64,000 nucleotides of DNA from Microbacterium sp. zg-Y818 (GCF_030246905.1 NZ_CP126741.1:2790001-2854000), one strand, 5' to 3'. Numbered from the stretch's first letter, positions 15,801 to 24,776 are shown. The notes: generated by a model not told the origin, from the letters alone. Numbers and translations: made by a program.

Positions 15801-16885
15801 CCACGATCGCCTCGCTCGACGCGCGCCTGGTGCGCGTGCCGCTGCGGCGCCCGTGGGGAGCCGACGTCACCAGCGTCGGCGTCGTAGCGACCCACCTCGT
15901 GCGCTCGGACGGCGCCGAGGGCTGGGGATTCTCCTGGACGCCGCAGATCGGCGCCGAGGCGGTGCTGGCGCTGTTGCAGCACGATGTCGCGCCGGCTGCG
16001 ATCGGCCGCTCGGCCGATCCGGGCGAGGCGTGGCTGGGCTTATGGGAGCACCTGCACGAGGCGGGCGGCGGCGGACTCACGACCATCGCCCTGGCCGGGC
16101 TCGATCTGGCGGTGTGGGATGCCGCGGCGCGCGCGGCCGGCGGCACGGTCTCCAACCTGCTCGGCCGGCATCGCCAGACGGCGCGCGTGTACGGCAGCGG
16201 CGTCAACCTGCACTACGCGCTGCCCGAGCTCGTCGCGCAGGCCGAGCGGTGGGTCGCGGCAGGGTTCGACGCGGTCAAGGTCAAGGTCGGCAAGCCCGAC
16301 GCGGCCGAAGACCTCGAGCGCCTGCGCGCCGTGCGCGAGGTCATCGGACCCGACCGCGCGCTCATGATCGACGCCAACCAGCGCTGGGACCTCGACCGCG
16401 CGACGCGGGTGCTCGATGTGCTGGCCGACGTGCAGCCGGCGTGGATCGAGGAGCCGCTGCGCGCCGACGACCTCGCCGGGCACGCCGAACTCGCCCGGCG
16501 GCTGGGCGCCTCGTCGCGACTGCCGATCGCCGTGGGCGAGAACCTGCACACCGCCCACCGATTCGCGGACTACCTGCGCGCGGACGCCGCGCAGATCATG
16601 CAGCCCAACGTCGTGCGTGTGGGCGGCATCACCCCGTTCCTGCGCATCGCCGCCCTCGCCGCCGACCACGGTGCGGCGCTGCATCCCCACCTGCTGCCGG
16701 AGCTCTCCGGCCAGATCGCCCTGTGCCTCCCGCCCGTCGACGGCGTGCCGGCGCCGCTGGTCGAAGACGTCGAAGACGCCGGCTTCGGCGCGCTCGGTGC
16801 CCTCGTCAACCCCTCACCCGTCGCCATCGCCGACGGACAGCTCACCGAGACACCGCACGCGGGCCTGGGCCTGCGCTTCGCGTGA
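15797..16885 (+). CDS. Enolase-superfamily protein, candidate D-galactarolactone cycloisomerase
   Basis: A 362-residue mandelate racemase/muconate lactonising enzyme-type protein. The catalytic Lys pair is Lys161/Lys163 (VKVKVGKP), metal ligands Asp192 (MIDANQRW), Glu218 (WIEEP) and Glu248 (VGENLH), and the late His is in LHPHLLPEL. Start is GTG 15797, overlapping the kdgD stop. In Agrobacterium-type oxidative galacturonate breakdown an enolase-superfamily cycloisomerase opens galactaro-1,4-lactone to 3-deoxy-2-keto-hexarate, the KdgD substrate; that is the best fit here. A sugar-acid dehydratase (galactarate or galactonate) is the alternative. Confidence 0.7.
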   Translation: MTTIASLDARLVRVPLRRPWGADVTSVGVVATHLVRSDGAEGWGFSWTPQIGAEAVLALLQHDVAPAAIGRSADPGEAWLGLWEHLHEAGGGGLTTIALAGLDLAVWDAAARAAGGTVSNLLGRHRQTARVYGSGVNLHYALPELVAQAERWVAAGFDAVKVKVGKPDAAEDLERLRAVREVIGPDRALMIDANQRWDLDRATRVLDVLADVQPAWIEEPLRADDLAGHAELARRLGASSRLPIAVGENLHTAHRFADYLRADAAQIMQPNVVRVGGITPFLRIAALAADHGAALHPHLLPELSGQIALCLPPVDGVPAPLVEDVEDAGFGALGALVNPSPVAIADGQLTETPHAGLGLRFA

Positions 16886-16916
16886 CATCCTCGTTCCCGC
16901 CACGAAAGGAACTCCC

Positions 16917-18359
16917 ATGACCACCACCGCCGAGCAGCTCGAGACCATCGCCGCCGCCGCCGCAGCGGCCGCCCCGGTGTGGCGCGCCGCGCCCGCCGCC
17001 GACCGGGCGGCGTGGCTGCGTGCCATCGCCGACGCGCTGGAGGCGGCATCGGACGAGGTCGTCGAGATCGCCGACCGCGAGACGCGCCTGGGCGCCGGGC
17101 GCCTGCGCGGCGAGGTCGGCCGCACCACCGGGCAGCTGCGGCTTTTCGCCACGGTCGTCGAGGAGGGCTCGTACCTCGAGCTCACGGTCGACGACGCGGA
17201 TGCCGACGCCACCCCGCCGCGGCCACAGCTGCGCCGCATGCTCACCGGTGTCGGCCCGGTGGCGGTCTTCTCGGCCTCGAACTTCCCCTTCGCCTTCTCG
17301 GTGCTCGGCGGCGACACAGCCTCTGCCCTCGCCGCCGGCAACCCCGTGATCGTCAAGGCCCACTCCGGGCACCCCGAACTGTCGCGCCGCACCGCCGAGA
17401 TCGCCGCCGCGGCGCTCGAGGCCGCAGGCGCCCCTGCGGGATCGCTCGCGCTCGTCGAAGGGCGCGAGGCCGGCAACGCACTGGTGCGGCATCCGGTCAT
17501 CCAGGCCGCAGGATTCACCGGCTCGCTCTCGGGCGGCCGGGCACTGTTCGACCTCGCCGCTTCGCGCCCCGATCCCATCCCCTTCTACGGGGAGCTCGGC
17601 AGCATCAACCCCGTCGTCATCACCCCCGCGGCGGCCGCCGCACGGGGCGCGCAGCTGGCCGAGGGCCTCGCCGCGTCGTTCACGCTCGGCGTCGGCCAGT
17701 TCTGCACCAAGCCCGGCGTCGTCTTCGTACCCCGCGATGCCGGCTTCGAAGAGGCGGTCGCCGCCGCCGTGACGGGGATCGCGGGCGGACCGCTGCTGAC
17801 CGACCGCATCACCGAGGCGTTCCCCGCGGGGGTCGACGCCCTCACGGCCGACCCGTCGGTCATCGTCGTCGCCCACGGCGCCGAGACGGCCGAGGGGGCG
17901 CGACCGGTCGTGCTCGCGACCGACGCCGCCGCCGTCGCCGAACGCGCGGAGACCCTCCTCGAGGAGTGCTTCGGCCCCGTGACGCTGCTCATCCGCTACG
18001 ACGGCGACGAGGATCTGCACCGGGCGCTCCGCGCCGTGCAGGGGTGCCTGACCGCGACGCTCCACGCCGAGGACACCGACGACGTCACCGAGACCCTGGC
18101 GCTGCTGCAGGACCGCGCCGGTCGCGTGCTCTTCGCCGGGTGGCCCACGGGCGTCGCCGTCACGTGGTCGCAGCACCACGGCGGTCCGTGGCCGGCGACG
18201 ACGTCGCTGCACACCTCGGTGGGAGCAACGGCGATCCGCCGGTTCCTGCGGCCCATCGTCTTCCAGGACGCCCCACCGCGCCTCCTCCCCCCGGTGCTGC
18301 GCGACGAGGTCCTGGCGACGCTGCCGCACCGCCGAAACGGCGTGCTGACGGTGCCGTAG
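16917..18359 (+). CDS. 2,5-dioxovalerate (ketoglutarate semialdehyde) dehydrogenase
   Basis: A 480-residue aldehyde dehydrogenase. Catalytic Cys263 lies in VGQFCTKPG and the general-base Glu226 in YGELGSINPV; the F-x-ASNFPFAFSVLGGD strand near residue 125 is characteristic of the ketoglutarate-semialdehyde (KGSADH) subgroup, as is the FCTKPG motif. It oxidises the KdgD product to 2-ketoglutarate, feeding the TCA cycle. SD GAAAGGA (16903-16909) precedes ATG 16917. It is the last gene of the operon, 31 bp after the cycloisomerase. The A-rich N-terminal segment (repeated Ala) is low complexity but typical for this GC content. Confidence 0.85.
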   Translation: MTTTAEQLETIAAAAAAAAPVWRAAPAADRAAWLRAIADALEAASDEVVEIADRETRLGAGRLRGEVGRTTGQLRLFATVVEEGSYLELTVDDADADATPPRPQLRRMLTGVGPVAVFSASNFPFAFSVLGGDTASALAAGNPVIVKAHSGHPELSRRTAEIAAAALEAAGAPAGSLALVEGREAGNALVRHPVIQAAGFTGSLSGGRALFDLAASRPDPIPFYGELGSINPVVITPAAAAARGAQLAEGLAASFTLGVGQFCTKPGVVFVPRDAGFEEAVAAAVTGIAGGPLLTDRITEAFPAGVDALTADPSVIVVAHGAETAEGARPVVLATDAAAVAERAETLLEECFGPVTLLIRYDGDEDLHRALRAVQGCLTATLHAEDTDDVTETLALLQDRAGRVLFAGWPTGVAVTWSQHHGGPWPATTSLHTSVGATAIRRFLRPIVFQDAPPRLLPPVLRDEVLATLPHRRNGVLTVP

Positions 18360-18425
18360 CCGATCGGCCACGTTGTGCAGGCCCCTCGCGTCCGCCCCGG
18401 CGTCCGCCCCGGCATCCGCTCCGCC

Positions 18426-18448
18426 GGAAAACGCTTGCCGGGTACGCT
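18426..18448 (+). promoter_or_regulatory. Leaderless promoter with LacI-type operator, regulon site 5
   Basis: Operator GGAAAACGCTTGCC (18426-18439; 5 of 7 paired) lies between the -35 and -10 regions. The -10 is TACGCT (18443-18448), 7 nt before ATG 18456, so the beta-galactosidase message should be leaderless. Confidence 0.65.
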
Positions 18449-18455
18449 TGGGGGC

Positions 18456-20213
18456 ATGACTTCGCGCTTTCAGATCGGCGAGACCGACTTCCTGCTCGAC
18501 GGCGAGCCCCACCGCATCATCTCGGGCGCCCTGCACTACTTCCGGGTGCACCCCGACCTCTGGCGCGACCGGCTGCGCAAAGCCCGGCTGATGGGCCTCA
18601 ACGCCATCGAGACCTACGTCGCGTGGAACGCGCACGAACCGGTGCAGGGCCAGTGGGATGCCGCGGGCGGCCTCGACCTCGGCCGGTTCCTCGACCTCGT
18701 CGCCGAGGAGGGCATGCACGCCATCGTGCGCCCTGGACCCTACATCTGCGCCGAGTGGCACAACGGCGGCCTGCCGACGTGGCTGACCGCCGACGCCGAC
18801 ATGAAGCTGCGCAGCTCCGACCCGCGCTACCTCGAGGCCGTGACGAGCTTCCTCGACCGCATCAACGCGATCGTCGCGCCCCGGCAGATCGACCGGGGCG
18901 GCAGCGTGATCCTGGTGCAGATCGAGAACGAGTACGGCGCGTACGGCGCCGACAAGGCGTACCTGGCCGAGCTCATCCGCGTCACGCGCGCGGCCGGCAT
19001 CACGGTGCCCCTCACCCAGGTCGACCAGCCCATCCCGCACATGCTCGAGGGCGGCGCACACGAGGGCCTGCACAAGACCGGGTCGTTCGGTTCCCGCATC
19101 TCGGAGCGCCTGGCGACCCTGCGCGAGCACCAGCCGACCGGGCCGCTCATGTGCATGGAATTCTGGTGCGGCTGGTTCGACCACTGGGGCGAGAAGCACC
19201 ACACCACGACCTTCGCCGACGCCGCGCGCGACCTGGACGAGCTGCTGGCGGCCGGCGCATCGGTGAACATCTACATGGTGCACGGCGGCACGAACTTCGC
19301 CCTCACCAACGGGGCGAACGACTCCGGCCGCTACCTGCCGATGGTCACGAGCTACGACTACGACTCCCCGATCAGCGAGTCCGGTGACATCACCGAGAAG
19401 TTCCGCGCCTTCCGCGAGGTGATCGCGAAGCACGCCCCGGTGCCCGACGAGCCGCTGCCCGAGCCCGTCGACGCGCCCGTGCTGCAGGTCGCGCTGCAGT
19501 CGGTCGGCGACCCGCTGCCGCTCGTGGCCTCCGACCGCGGGCAGTTCGAGGCTCCGCCGACGCTCGACGCGCTCGGCTCCGACCTCGTGCTCGCCGAGTA
19601 CACCGCCGCTGTCGACACCGACCGCACCCGCGTGCTCGACGCCGACGTGCGCGACTACGCCTGGGTGGCGCTCGATGACCGTCCCATCGGCATCCTGCAG
19701 CGCACGGTGGGCGACCTGGCCATGCCGCTTCCCGCCGGCCGCGAGCTGCGGCTGCTCGTCGAAGAAACCGGCCGCGTCAACTACGACACCAAGATCGGCG
19801 AGCCCAAGGGTCTCGTCGGCGACGTGCGGCTCGACGGGGACCCGATCCCCGGCCCCTGGCACGTGCGCACGTTCGACGTCCCGGCCCTCGGTCGGGCGGT
19901 GGCGGATGCCGCGCCCGGCCTGCCCGTCACCGGCGGCCGAGCCGCGGGGCCGGTGGGCCTGCGCGCCACGTTCGAGCTCGCGGCATCCGCGGATCTCTTC
20001 CTCGACACCGCCGGCTGGGGCAAGGGCTACGCGTGGGTCAACGGGTTCTTCCTGGGCCGCTACTGGCGCCGCGGTCCGCAGCGCACGCTCTATGTGCCCG
20101 GCCCCGTCACCCGGCAAGGCGCGAACGAGATCGTCGTGGTCGAGCTCGAGGCGATGACGGATGCCACCGCACGCTTCGTCGCACGCCCGGATCTCGGCCA
20201 CGAGGTCGAGTAG
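18456..20213 (+). CDS. Beta-galactosidase (GH35)
   Basis: A 585-residue intracellular beta-galactosidase (no signal peptide). The N-terminal TIM barrel has HYFRVHPDLWRDRL, the GH35 signature RPGPYICAEWHNGGLPTWL, proton donor Glu159 in IENEYGAYG and nucleophile Glu235 in CMEFWCGWFDHWG, then MVHGGTNFALTNGAN. Beta-sandwich domains follow (FDVPAL, GKGYAWVNGFFLGRYW near the end). It cleaves terminal beta-galactosides, here likely side chains of rhamnogalacturonan I; the released galactose would enter the GalETK genes just downstream. Transcription from a leaderless promoter under a pectin-regulon operator. Confidence 0.9.
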   Translation: MTSRFQIGETDFLLDGEPHRIISGALHYFRVHPDLWRDRLRKARLMGLNAIETYVAWNAHEPVQGQWDAAGGLDLGRFLDLVAEEGMHAIVRPGPYICAEWHNGGLPTWLTADADMKLRSSDPRYLEAVTSFLDRINAIVAPRQIDRGGSVILVQIENEYGAYGADKAYLAELIRVTRAAGITVPLTQVDQPIPHMLEGGAHEGLHKTGSFGSRISERLATLREHQPTGPLMCMEFWCGWFDHWGEKHHTTTFADAARDLDELLAAGASVNIYMVHGGTNFALTNGANDSGRYLPMVTSYDYDSPISESGDITEKFRAFREVIAKHAPVPDEPLPEPVDAPVLQVALQSVGDPLPLVASDRGQFEAPPTLDALGSDLVLAEYTAAVDTDRTRVLDADVRDYAWVALDDRPIGILQRTVGDLAMPLPAGRELRLLVEETGRVNYDTKIGEPKGLVGDVRLDGDPIPGPWHVRTFDVPALGRAVADAAPGLPVTGGRAAGPVGLRATFELAASADLFLDTAGWGKGYAWVNGFFLGRYWRRGPQRTLYVPGPVTRQGANEIVVVELEAMTDATARFVARPDLGHEVE

Positions 20214-20253
20214 CCCTGCTTTCCGGCGCCCCGGTATCGGGCAGGATGGAAGC

Positions 20254-21231
20254 ATGTCCTGGCTTGTCACCGGCGGCGCCGGCTACATCGGTGCCCACAT
20301 CGTCCGCGCGCTCGGCGCTGCGGGGCTCAGCCCCGTCGTGATCGACGACCTCTCCAGCGGCCACGCGTCGTTCGTGCCCGAGGGGGTGCCCTTCGTACAG
20401 GGAACCATCCTGGACCGCGCGCTCGTGGAGCAGACCCTGCGCGAGCACGACGTCGAGGGCGTCATCCACGTGGCCGGCTTCAAGTACGCCGGGGTGTCGG
20501 TGAAGCGCCCGCTGCACACTTACGAGCAGAACGTCGAGGGCACCCGCGTGGTGCTGCAGGCGATGGCGGATGCCGGTGTCGACAAGCTCGTCTTCTCGTC
20601 GTCGGCCGCCGTCTACGGCACCCCCGACGTCGAACTCGTGACCGAGGACCTCCCCAAGCGCCCGGCATCGCCCTACGGCGAGTCGAAGCTGATCGGCGAG
20701 TGGCTGATCCGCGACCAGGCCGTCGCGACCGCCGAAGACGAGCGGCCGCTGCGCCACACGTCATTGCGCTACTTCAACGTCGTCGGCTCCGGCGACCTCG
20801 CCGTCTACGACACCAGCCCGCACAACCTGTTCCCGCTGGTGTTCGAGGCGCTCATCGAGGGCCGCACCCCGCGCATCAACGGCGACGACTACGCCACCCC
20901 CGACGGCACCAACGTGCGCGACTACGTGCACGTCGCCGACATCGCCGCCGCCCACGTCGTGGCCGCCGAGCGCCTGGCCGCAGGCAAGCCGCTCGAGGCG
21001 GCGTACAACCTGGGGTCGCGCAACGGCCTGTCGGTGCGCCAGATCATGGATGCCATGGCCCGCGTCACCGGCATCGACTTCACGCCCGAGATCGCGCCGC
21101 GCCGCGCCGGAGATCCCGACCGCATCGTCGCCACCGGCGAGCTCGCGGCCCGCGACCTGCAGTGGGAGAACCGCTACTCGGTCGACGAGATGGTGCGCAC
21201 CGGCTGGGAGGCCCGCCGCGCGGCGAGCTGA
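20254..21231 (+). CDS. galE: UDP-glucose 4-epimerase
   Basis: A 325-residue GalE of the Leloir pathway, interconverting UDP-galactose and UDP-glucose with bound NAD. NAD motif VTGGAGYIGAHIV at residues 5-17; FSSSAAVYG with the catalytic Ser; Tyr-x3-Lys in SPYGESK; LRYFNVVGS; and the substrate loop GTNVRDYVHVADIA. It follows the GH35 gene by 40 bp in the same direction. A CAGGAT element 6 nt before ATG 20254 could be a weak leaderless promoter; otherwise it is read from the GH35 promoter. Confidence 0.9.
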   Translation: MSWLVTGGAGYIGAHIVRALGAAGLSPVVIDDLSSGHASFVPEGVPFVQGTILDRALVEQTLREHDVEGVIHVAGFKYAGVSVKRPLHTYEQNVEGTRVVLQAMADAGVDKLVFSSSAAVYGTPDVELVTEDLPKRPASPYGESKLIGEWLIRDQAVATAEDERPLRHTSLRYFNVVGSGDLAVYDTSPHNLFPLVFEALIEGRTPRINGDDYATPDGTNVRDYVHVADIAAAHVVAAERLAAGKPLEAAYNLGSRNGLSVRQIMDAMARVTGIDFTPEIAPRRAGDPDRIVATGELAARDLQWENRYSVDEMVRTGWEARRAAS

Positions 21232-21233
21232 GC

Positions 21234-21277
21234 CCGGCGCCGCCCCGGCGCCGCCCCGGCACCGCCCCGGCACCGCC
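21234..21277. repeat. Four tandem copies of CCGGCRCCGCC
   Basis: Four head-to-tail 11-bp units fill the space between the convergent galE and galR-like genes; units 1-2 carry G and units 3-4 carry A at the sixth base. The last unit touches the galR-like stop codon. Slippage tract; it may also fold and act as a terminator. Confidence 0.7.
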
Positions 21278-22332
21278 TACGCCGGCGGCGGCGCGGTGCT
21301 CGACCGCACCACCAGCGGCGCCGGCAGCAGCACGTGCCGCCGCTCGTCACCGTCGATCGCGGCGACGAGCGCAGCGAGCGCCTCGGCCCCGAGGGCGTCG
21401 AAGTCCTGGCGCACGGTGGTCAGCGGCGGCCGGTAGTTCGCGGCATCCGTCACGTCGTCGAATCCCACGACGCTGACATCCTCGGGCACGCGCCGCCCGG
21501 CCTCGGTGAGCGCCCGCAGCGCGCCGAGGGCCATCTGATCGTTCGCAGCGAACACCGCTGTCGCGGCGGCGGGAAGATCAGAGGCGAGAGCGAACCCGGA
21601 TGCCGCAGTCCAGTCGCCCCGCACCGGCGACGGCACCTCGATCCCGGCATCCACCAGCGCCGACCGCCATCCCCCCTCGCGCTCGGCGGCAGCGTACGAC
21701 GCCTCGGGACCGGCGAGATGCCAGACGGTCGTGTGCCCGAGGCCGAGCAGGTGATCGGTCGCCGCGCGCGCACCGGCGGCGTGTTCGGTCTGCACGACGG
21801 CGAACCGGTCGTCGACGGGCGAGTCGACCACGACGAGCGCGAGGTCCGCCGGCGCGAGGGCGTCGCGCACGACCGCGGTCGCCTCGTTCAGCACGATGGC
21901 CCCGTCCACCCCCTGATCGCGCAGCCGCGCGAAGGCGTCGGCGATGCCGGATGCCTCATCCAGCGTCACGACCGCGACGGCGTAGCCCCGGCCCGTCGCG
22001 GCCTCGACGACGGCCTGCAGCATGCGGGAGTTGCCGACGGTCGCCAGGGTCGTCGCGACCAGTCCGATCGTGTGCGTGCGGCCGGTGCGCAAGGCCCGGG
22101 CGGCGCGGTGCGGGCGGTAGCCGAGCCGGGCCATCGCCTCTTCGACGCGCGCCCGGGTGGCGGGATCGACCCGCGGGCTGCCGTTGACCACCCGCGAGAC
22201 GGTCTGCCCTGAGACGCCCGCGCGCGCGGCGACGTCCAGCATCGACACGCGCTTGGCGGCGGGGCTGGAACCGGCGCCCGTCGCCTGCGCGCGCTCGAAC
22301 CGGTCCAGGTCCTTCATCGGGTCGCGAGCCAT
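21277..22332 (-). CDS. LacI/GalR-family regulator of galTK
   Basis: A 351-residue regulator. The helix-turn-helix is SMLDVAARAGVSGQTVSRVV (residues about 28-47), preceded by an N-terminal extension of about 25 residues not usual in the family; the hinge is YRPHRAARALRTGRT. The sensor domain ends in FDDVTDAANYRPPLTTVRQ. Start ATG 22332 has SD GAGGAG 7 nt upstream; an in-frame ATG at 22317 would shorten the extension. Divergent from galT across two GalR-type operators, so it should repress galTK and perhaps itself in the absence of galactose. Confidence 0.85.
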   Translation of the reverse strand: MARDPMKDLDRFERAQATGAGSSPAAKRVSMLDVAARAGVSGQTVSRVVNGSPRVDPATRARVEEAMARLGYRPHRAARALRTGRTHTIGLVATTLATVGNSRMLQAVVEAATGRGYAVAVVTLDEASGIADAFARLRDQGVDGAIVLNEATAVVRDALAPADLALVVVDSPVDDRFAVVQTEHAAGARAATDHLLGLGHTTVWHLAGPEASYAAAEREGGWRSALVDAGIEVPSPVRGDWTAASGFALASDLPAAATAVFAANDQMALGALRALTEAGRRVPEDVSVVGFDDVTDAANYRPPLTTVRQDFDALGAEALAALVAAIDGDERRHVLLPAPLVVRSSTAPPPA

Positions 22333-22356
22333 GCGCGTTCTCCTCATCCCACGATC

Positions 22357-22403
22357 GTGTTGACGATAACACAGGCACCGACGTACCATGTTGACGTGAA
22401 CAT
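22357..22403 (+). promoter_or_regulatory. Leaderless galT promoter with two GalR-type operators
   Basis: -35 TTGACG (22360-22365), 18-bp spacer, -10 TACCAT (22384-22389), then 6 nt to the GTG start at 22396. Operator 1 GTGTTGACGATAACAC (22357-22372; 6 of 8 paired) covers the -35; operator 2 ATGTTGACGTGAACAT (22388-22403; 7 of 8 paired) covers the -10 end and the start codon. Their centres are 31 bp apart, three helical turns. Confidence 0.75.
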
Positions 22404-23580
22404 TGCTGAGTTCGGCACGCCCGAAACCCCCGAACCGGTCACGCTGGGAGCCGGGGTGGTCAAGCGGACCACCCGCATGGCCGACGGCCGCGACCTCTTC
22501 TACTACGACGACCCCGACACCACGCTCGGCCCCGAGCGCGCCGTCGACGCGCGCGAGCTCGACCCACGCCCGGCCACGGCCACGATGCGTCAGGACATCC
22601 TCACCGGCGACTGGATCTCCATCGCCGCCGCGCGGCAGAACCGCGCGTTCCTGCCGCCGGCCGAGCTCGACCCGCTGTCGCCGCAGACCCCGACGAACCC
22701 GTCCGAGATCCCCTCGCGTTACGACGTCGCGGTGTTCGAGAACAAGTCGCCGTCGTTCGGTCCGGCCCTGGCCGAAGCCCACGGCGACGCACCCGCCGCG
22801 AGCGACCCGCCCCGCGGCATCGAGGACCTCGAGCACCTGGGCCTCGGCCGCACCCGCACCTCGGTGGGCCGCTGCGAGGTCGTCTGCTTCAGTCCGGAGC
22901 ACTCCGGCTCGTTCGGCACCCAGTCCGTCACCCGCGCACGCACGGTGATCGAGGCCTGGGCCGACCGCACCGCGGCCCTGTCGACGCTTCCCGGCATCGA
23001 GCAGGTGTTCCCGTTCGAGAACCGCGGCGAGGCGATCGGGGTCACCCTCCCCCACCCGCACGGCCAGATCTACGCCTACCCGTACATCACACCGCGCACG
23101 ACCCGGCTGCTCGACGCGATCGACCGCACTGCGCCCGACCTCTTCCAGCGCATCCTCGACTTCGAGCGCACCGGCCCCAGGGTCATCCTCGCCGGCGAGC
23201 ACTGGACCGCCTTCGTGCCGTTCGCCGCGCGCTGGCCGCTCGAGGTGCACCTGCTGCCGCACCGGCACGTCGCCGACTTCGCCGGGACGACCGACGCCGA
23301 GCGCGACGAACTCGCACCGCTCTACCTGCGGCTGCTGCGCGGCATCGATGCCCTCTACGACTCCCCCACCCCCTACATCGCCGCCTGGCACCAGGCGCCG
23401 GTGCACCACGGACGCGACACCGTGCGGCTGAACCTGCAGCTCACGAGTCCCCGCCGCGCCGCCGACAAGCTCAAGTTCCTCGCCGGCAGCGAGGCTGCCA
23501 TGGGCGCCTGGATCGGCGACGTTCCCCCAGAAACCGCCGCGGAGCGCCTGCGCGCCGCCGTCGAAGGAGTGTCCCTGTGA
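22396..23580 (+). CDS. galT: Galactose-1-phosphate uridylyltransferase
   Basis: A 394-residue GalT that exchanges UMP between UDP-glucose and galactose-1-phosphate. The active-site nucleophile His is in LPHPHGQIYAYPYI (H-P-H motif), with FENRGEAIG before it, WTAFVPFAARWP and LLPHRHVADF later, and AWHQAPVHHGRD near the C-terminus. The GTG at 22396 was preferred over the first in-frame codon at 22357 because it lies 6 nt from a clear -10 and the upstream codons lie within the operators. The stop overlaps galK by 4 bp (GTGA). Confidence 0.9.
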   Translation: MNIAEFGTPETPEPVTLGAGVVKRTTRMADGRDLFYYDDPDTTLGPERAVDARELDPRPATATMRQDILTGDWISIAAARQNRAFLPPAELDPLSPQTPTNPSEIPSRYDVAVFENKSPSFGPALAEAHGDAPAASDPPRGIEDLEHLGLGRTRTSVGRCEVVCFSPEHSGSFGTQSVTRARTVIEAWADRTAALSTLPGIEQVFPFENRGEAIGVTLPHPHGQIYAYPYITPRTTRLLDAIDRTAPDLFQRILDFERTGPRVILAGEHWTAFVPFAARWPLEVHLLPHRHVADFAGTTDAERDELAPLYLRLLRGIDALYDSPTPYIAAWHQAPVHHGRDTVRLNLQLTSPRRAADKLKFLAGSEAAMGAWIGDVPPETAAERLRAAVEGVSL

Positions 23581-24776
23581 CCGAGACCGCCACCCCCGAG
23601 ACCGCCGCCGCCGCTCGCGACCTCTTCGCCACGCTCACCGGCCACGAGCCGATCGGCACCTGGTCGGCACCGGGACGTGTGAACCTCATCGGCGAGCACA
23701 CCGATTACAACGACGGCTTCGTCTTCCCCTTCGCCACGCCCCACCGCACGCACGTCGCGCTGGGGACGCGCACCGACGGCCGCATCCGCGTGGTCTCGAC
23801 CTTCGACCCCGTGCCCGTGGAGGTGCCGCTCGCGGACCTCGACCTGCTCTTCCCGAGCGACGGCGCGCCGCGGGTGCCGGAGTGGTCGGCGTACCCGCTG
23901 GGCGTTGCGTGGGCGCTGCTGCACGCCGCCGGCCTCTCCCCCGACGCCGTGACGGGCGTCGACCTCGCCTTCGCCTCCGACGTGCCGGTCGGAGCCGGGC
24001 TGTCGTCGTCGGCGGCCATCGAGGGCGCTGCCGCGACGGCGCTGGCCGACACCTGGGGCGTGAGCGCCGACCGCGTCACCCTCGCCCAGGTCGGCCGCCG
24101 GGCCGAGAACGAGGCGGTGGGTGCTCCCACCGGCATCATGGACCAGATGGCGTCGATGCTCGGGCAGACGGATGCCGCGATCTTCCTGGACTGCCGCACG
24201 CTCGAGGCCCAGGTGGTGGACCTCGGCTTCGCCGCAGCGGGCCTGGAGCTGCTCGTCATCGACACGCACGTCAAGCACGCGCACGCCACCGGCGGCTACG
24301 GCGAGCGCCGCGCCTCGTGCGAGAAGGGCGCCGAGCTCCTGGGCGCCTCGTCGCTGCGCGACGTGTCGGTCGACGACCTCGACCGCGCCCAGGAACTGAT
24401 GGACGACGTCACCTTCCGGCGCGTCCGCCACGTCGTGACCGAGAACCAGCGCGTGCTCGACACCGTCGCCACCCTCCGCGCCGACGGCCCGCGCGCGATC
24501 GGCGATCTGCTCGACGCCTCGCACGCGTCGATGCGCGACGACTTCGAGATCTCGGTACCCGAGCTCGACACCGCCGTCGAGGCGGCGGTGGCCGCCGGTG
24601 CGATCGGCGCCCGCATGACCGGCGGCGGCTTCGGCGGCTCCGCGATCGCGCTGGTGCAGCACGACCGGGTCGACGCCGTCTCGGATGCCGTCACGCGCGC
24701 GTTCGCCGACGCCGGCTTCGCCGCACCGCACCTGTTCACCGTCACCCCGTCGGCGGGCGCCGGTCGCGACGCCTGA
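23577..24776 (+). CDS. galK: Galactokinase
   Basis: A 399-residue GHMP kinase phosphorylating galactose at C1. The galactokinase signature APGRVNLIGEHTDYNDGF lies at residues about 28-45, the ATP loop is VGAGLSSSAAIEGA, and the third motif is GARMTGGGFGGSAIALV. An Asp in IMDQMAS is the expected catalytic base. GTG start overlaps the galT stop, so galT and galK are translationally coupled. Confidence 0.92.
   Translation: MTETATPETAAAARDLFATLTGHEPIGTWSAPGRVNLIGEHTDYNDGFVFPFATPHRTHVALGTRTDGRIRVVSTFDPVPVEVPLADLDLLFPSDGAPRVPEWSAYPLGVAWALLHAAGLSPDAVTGVDLAFASDVPVGAGLSSSAAIEGAAATALADTWGVSADRVTLAQVGRRAENEAVGAPTGIMDQMASMLGQTDAAIFLDCRTLEAQVVDLGFAAAGLELLVIDTHVKHAHATGGYGERRASCEKGAELLGASSLRDVSVDDLDRAQELMDDVTFRRVRHVVTENQRVLDTVATLRADGPRAIGDLLDASHASMRDDFEISVPELDTAVEAAVAAGAIGARMTGGGFGGSAIALVQHDRVDAVSDAVTRAFADAGFAAPHLFTVTPSAGAGRDA

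Noticed and set aside
16842..20270. Open frame of 1142 codons on the minus strand
   Set aside because: It is antisense to the aldehyde dehydrogenase and GH35 genes, whose catalytic motifs are complete; the translation is Arg/Gly/Val-rich with no domain. High GC makes such frames.
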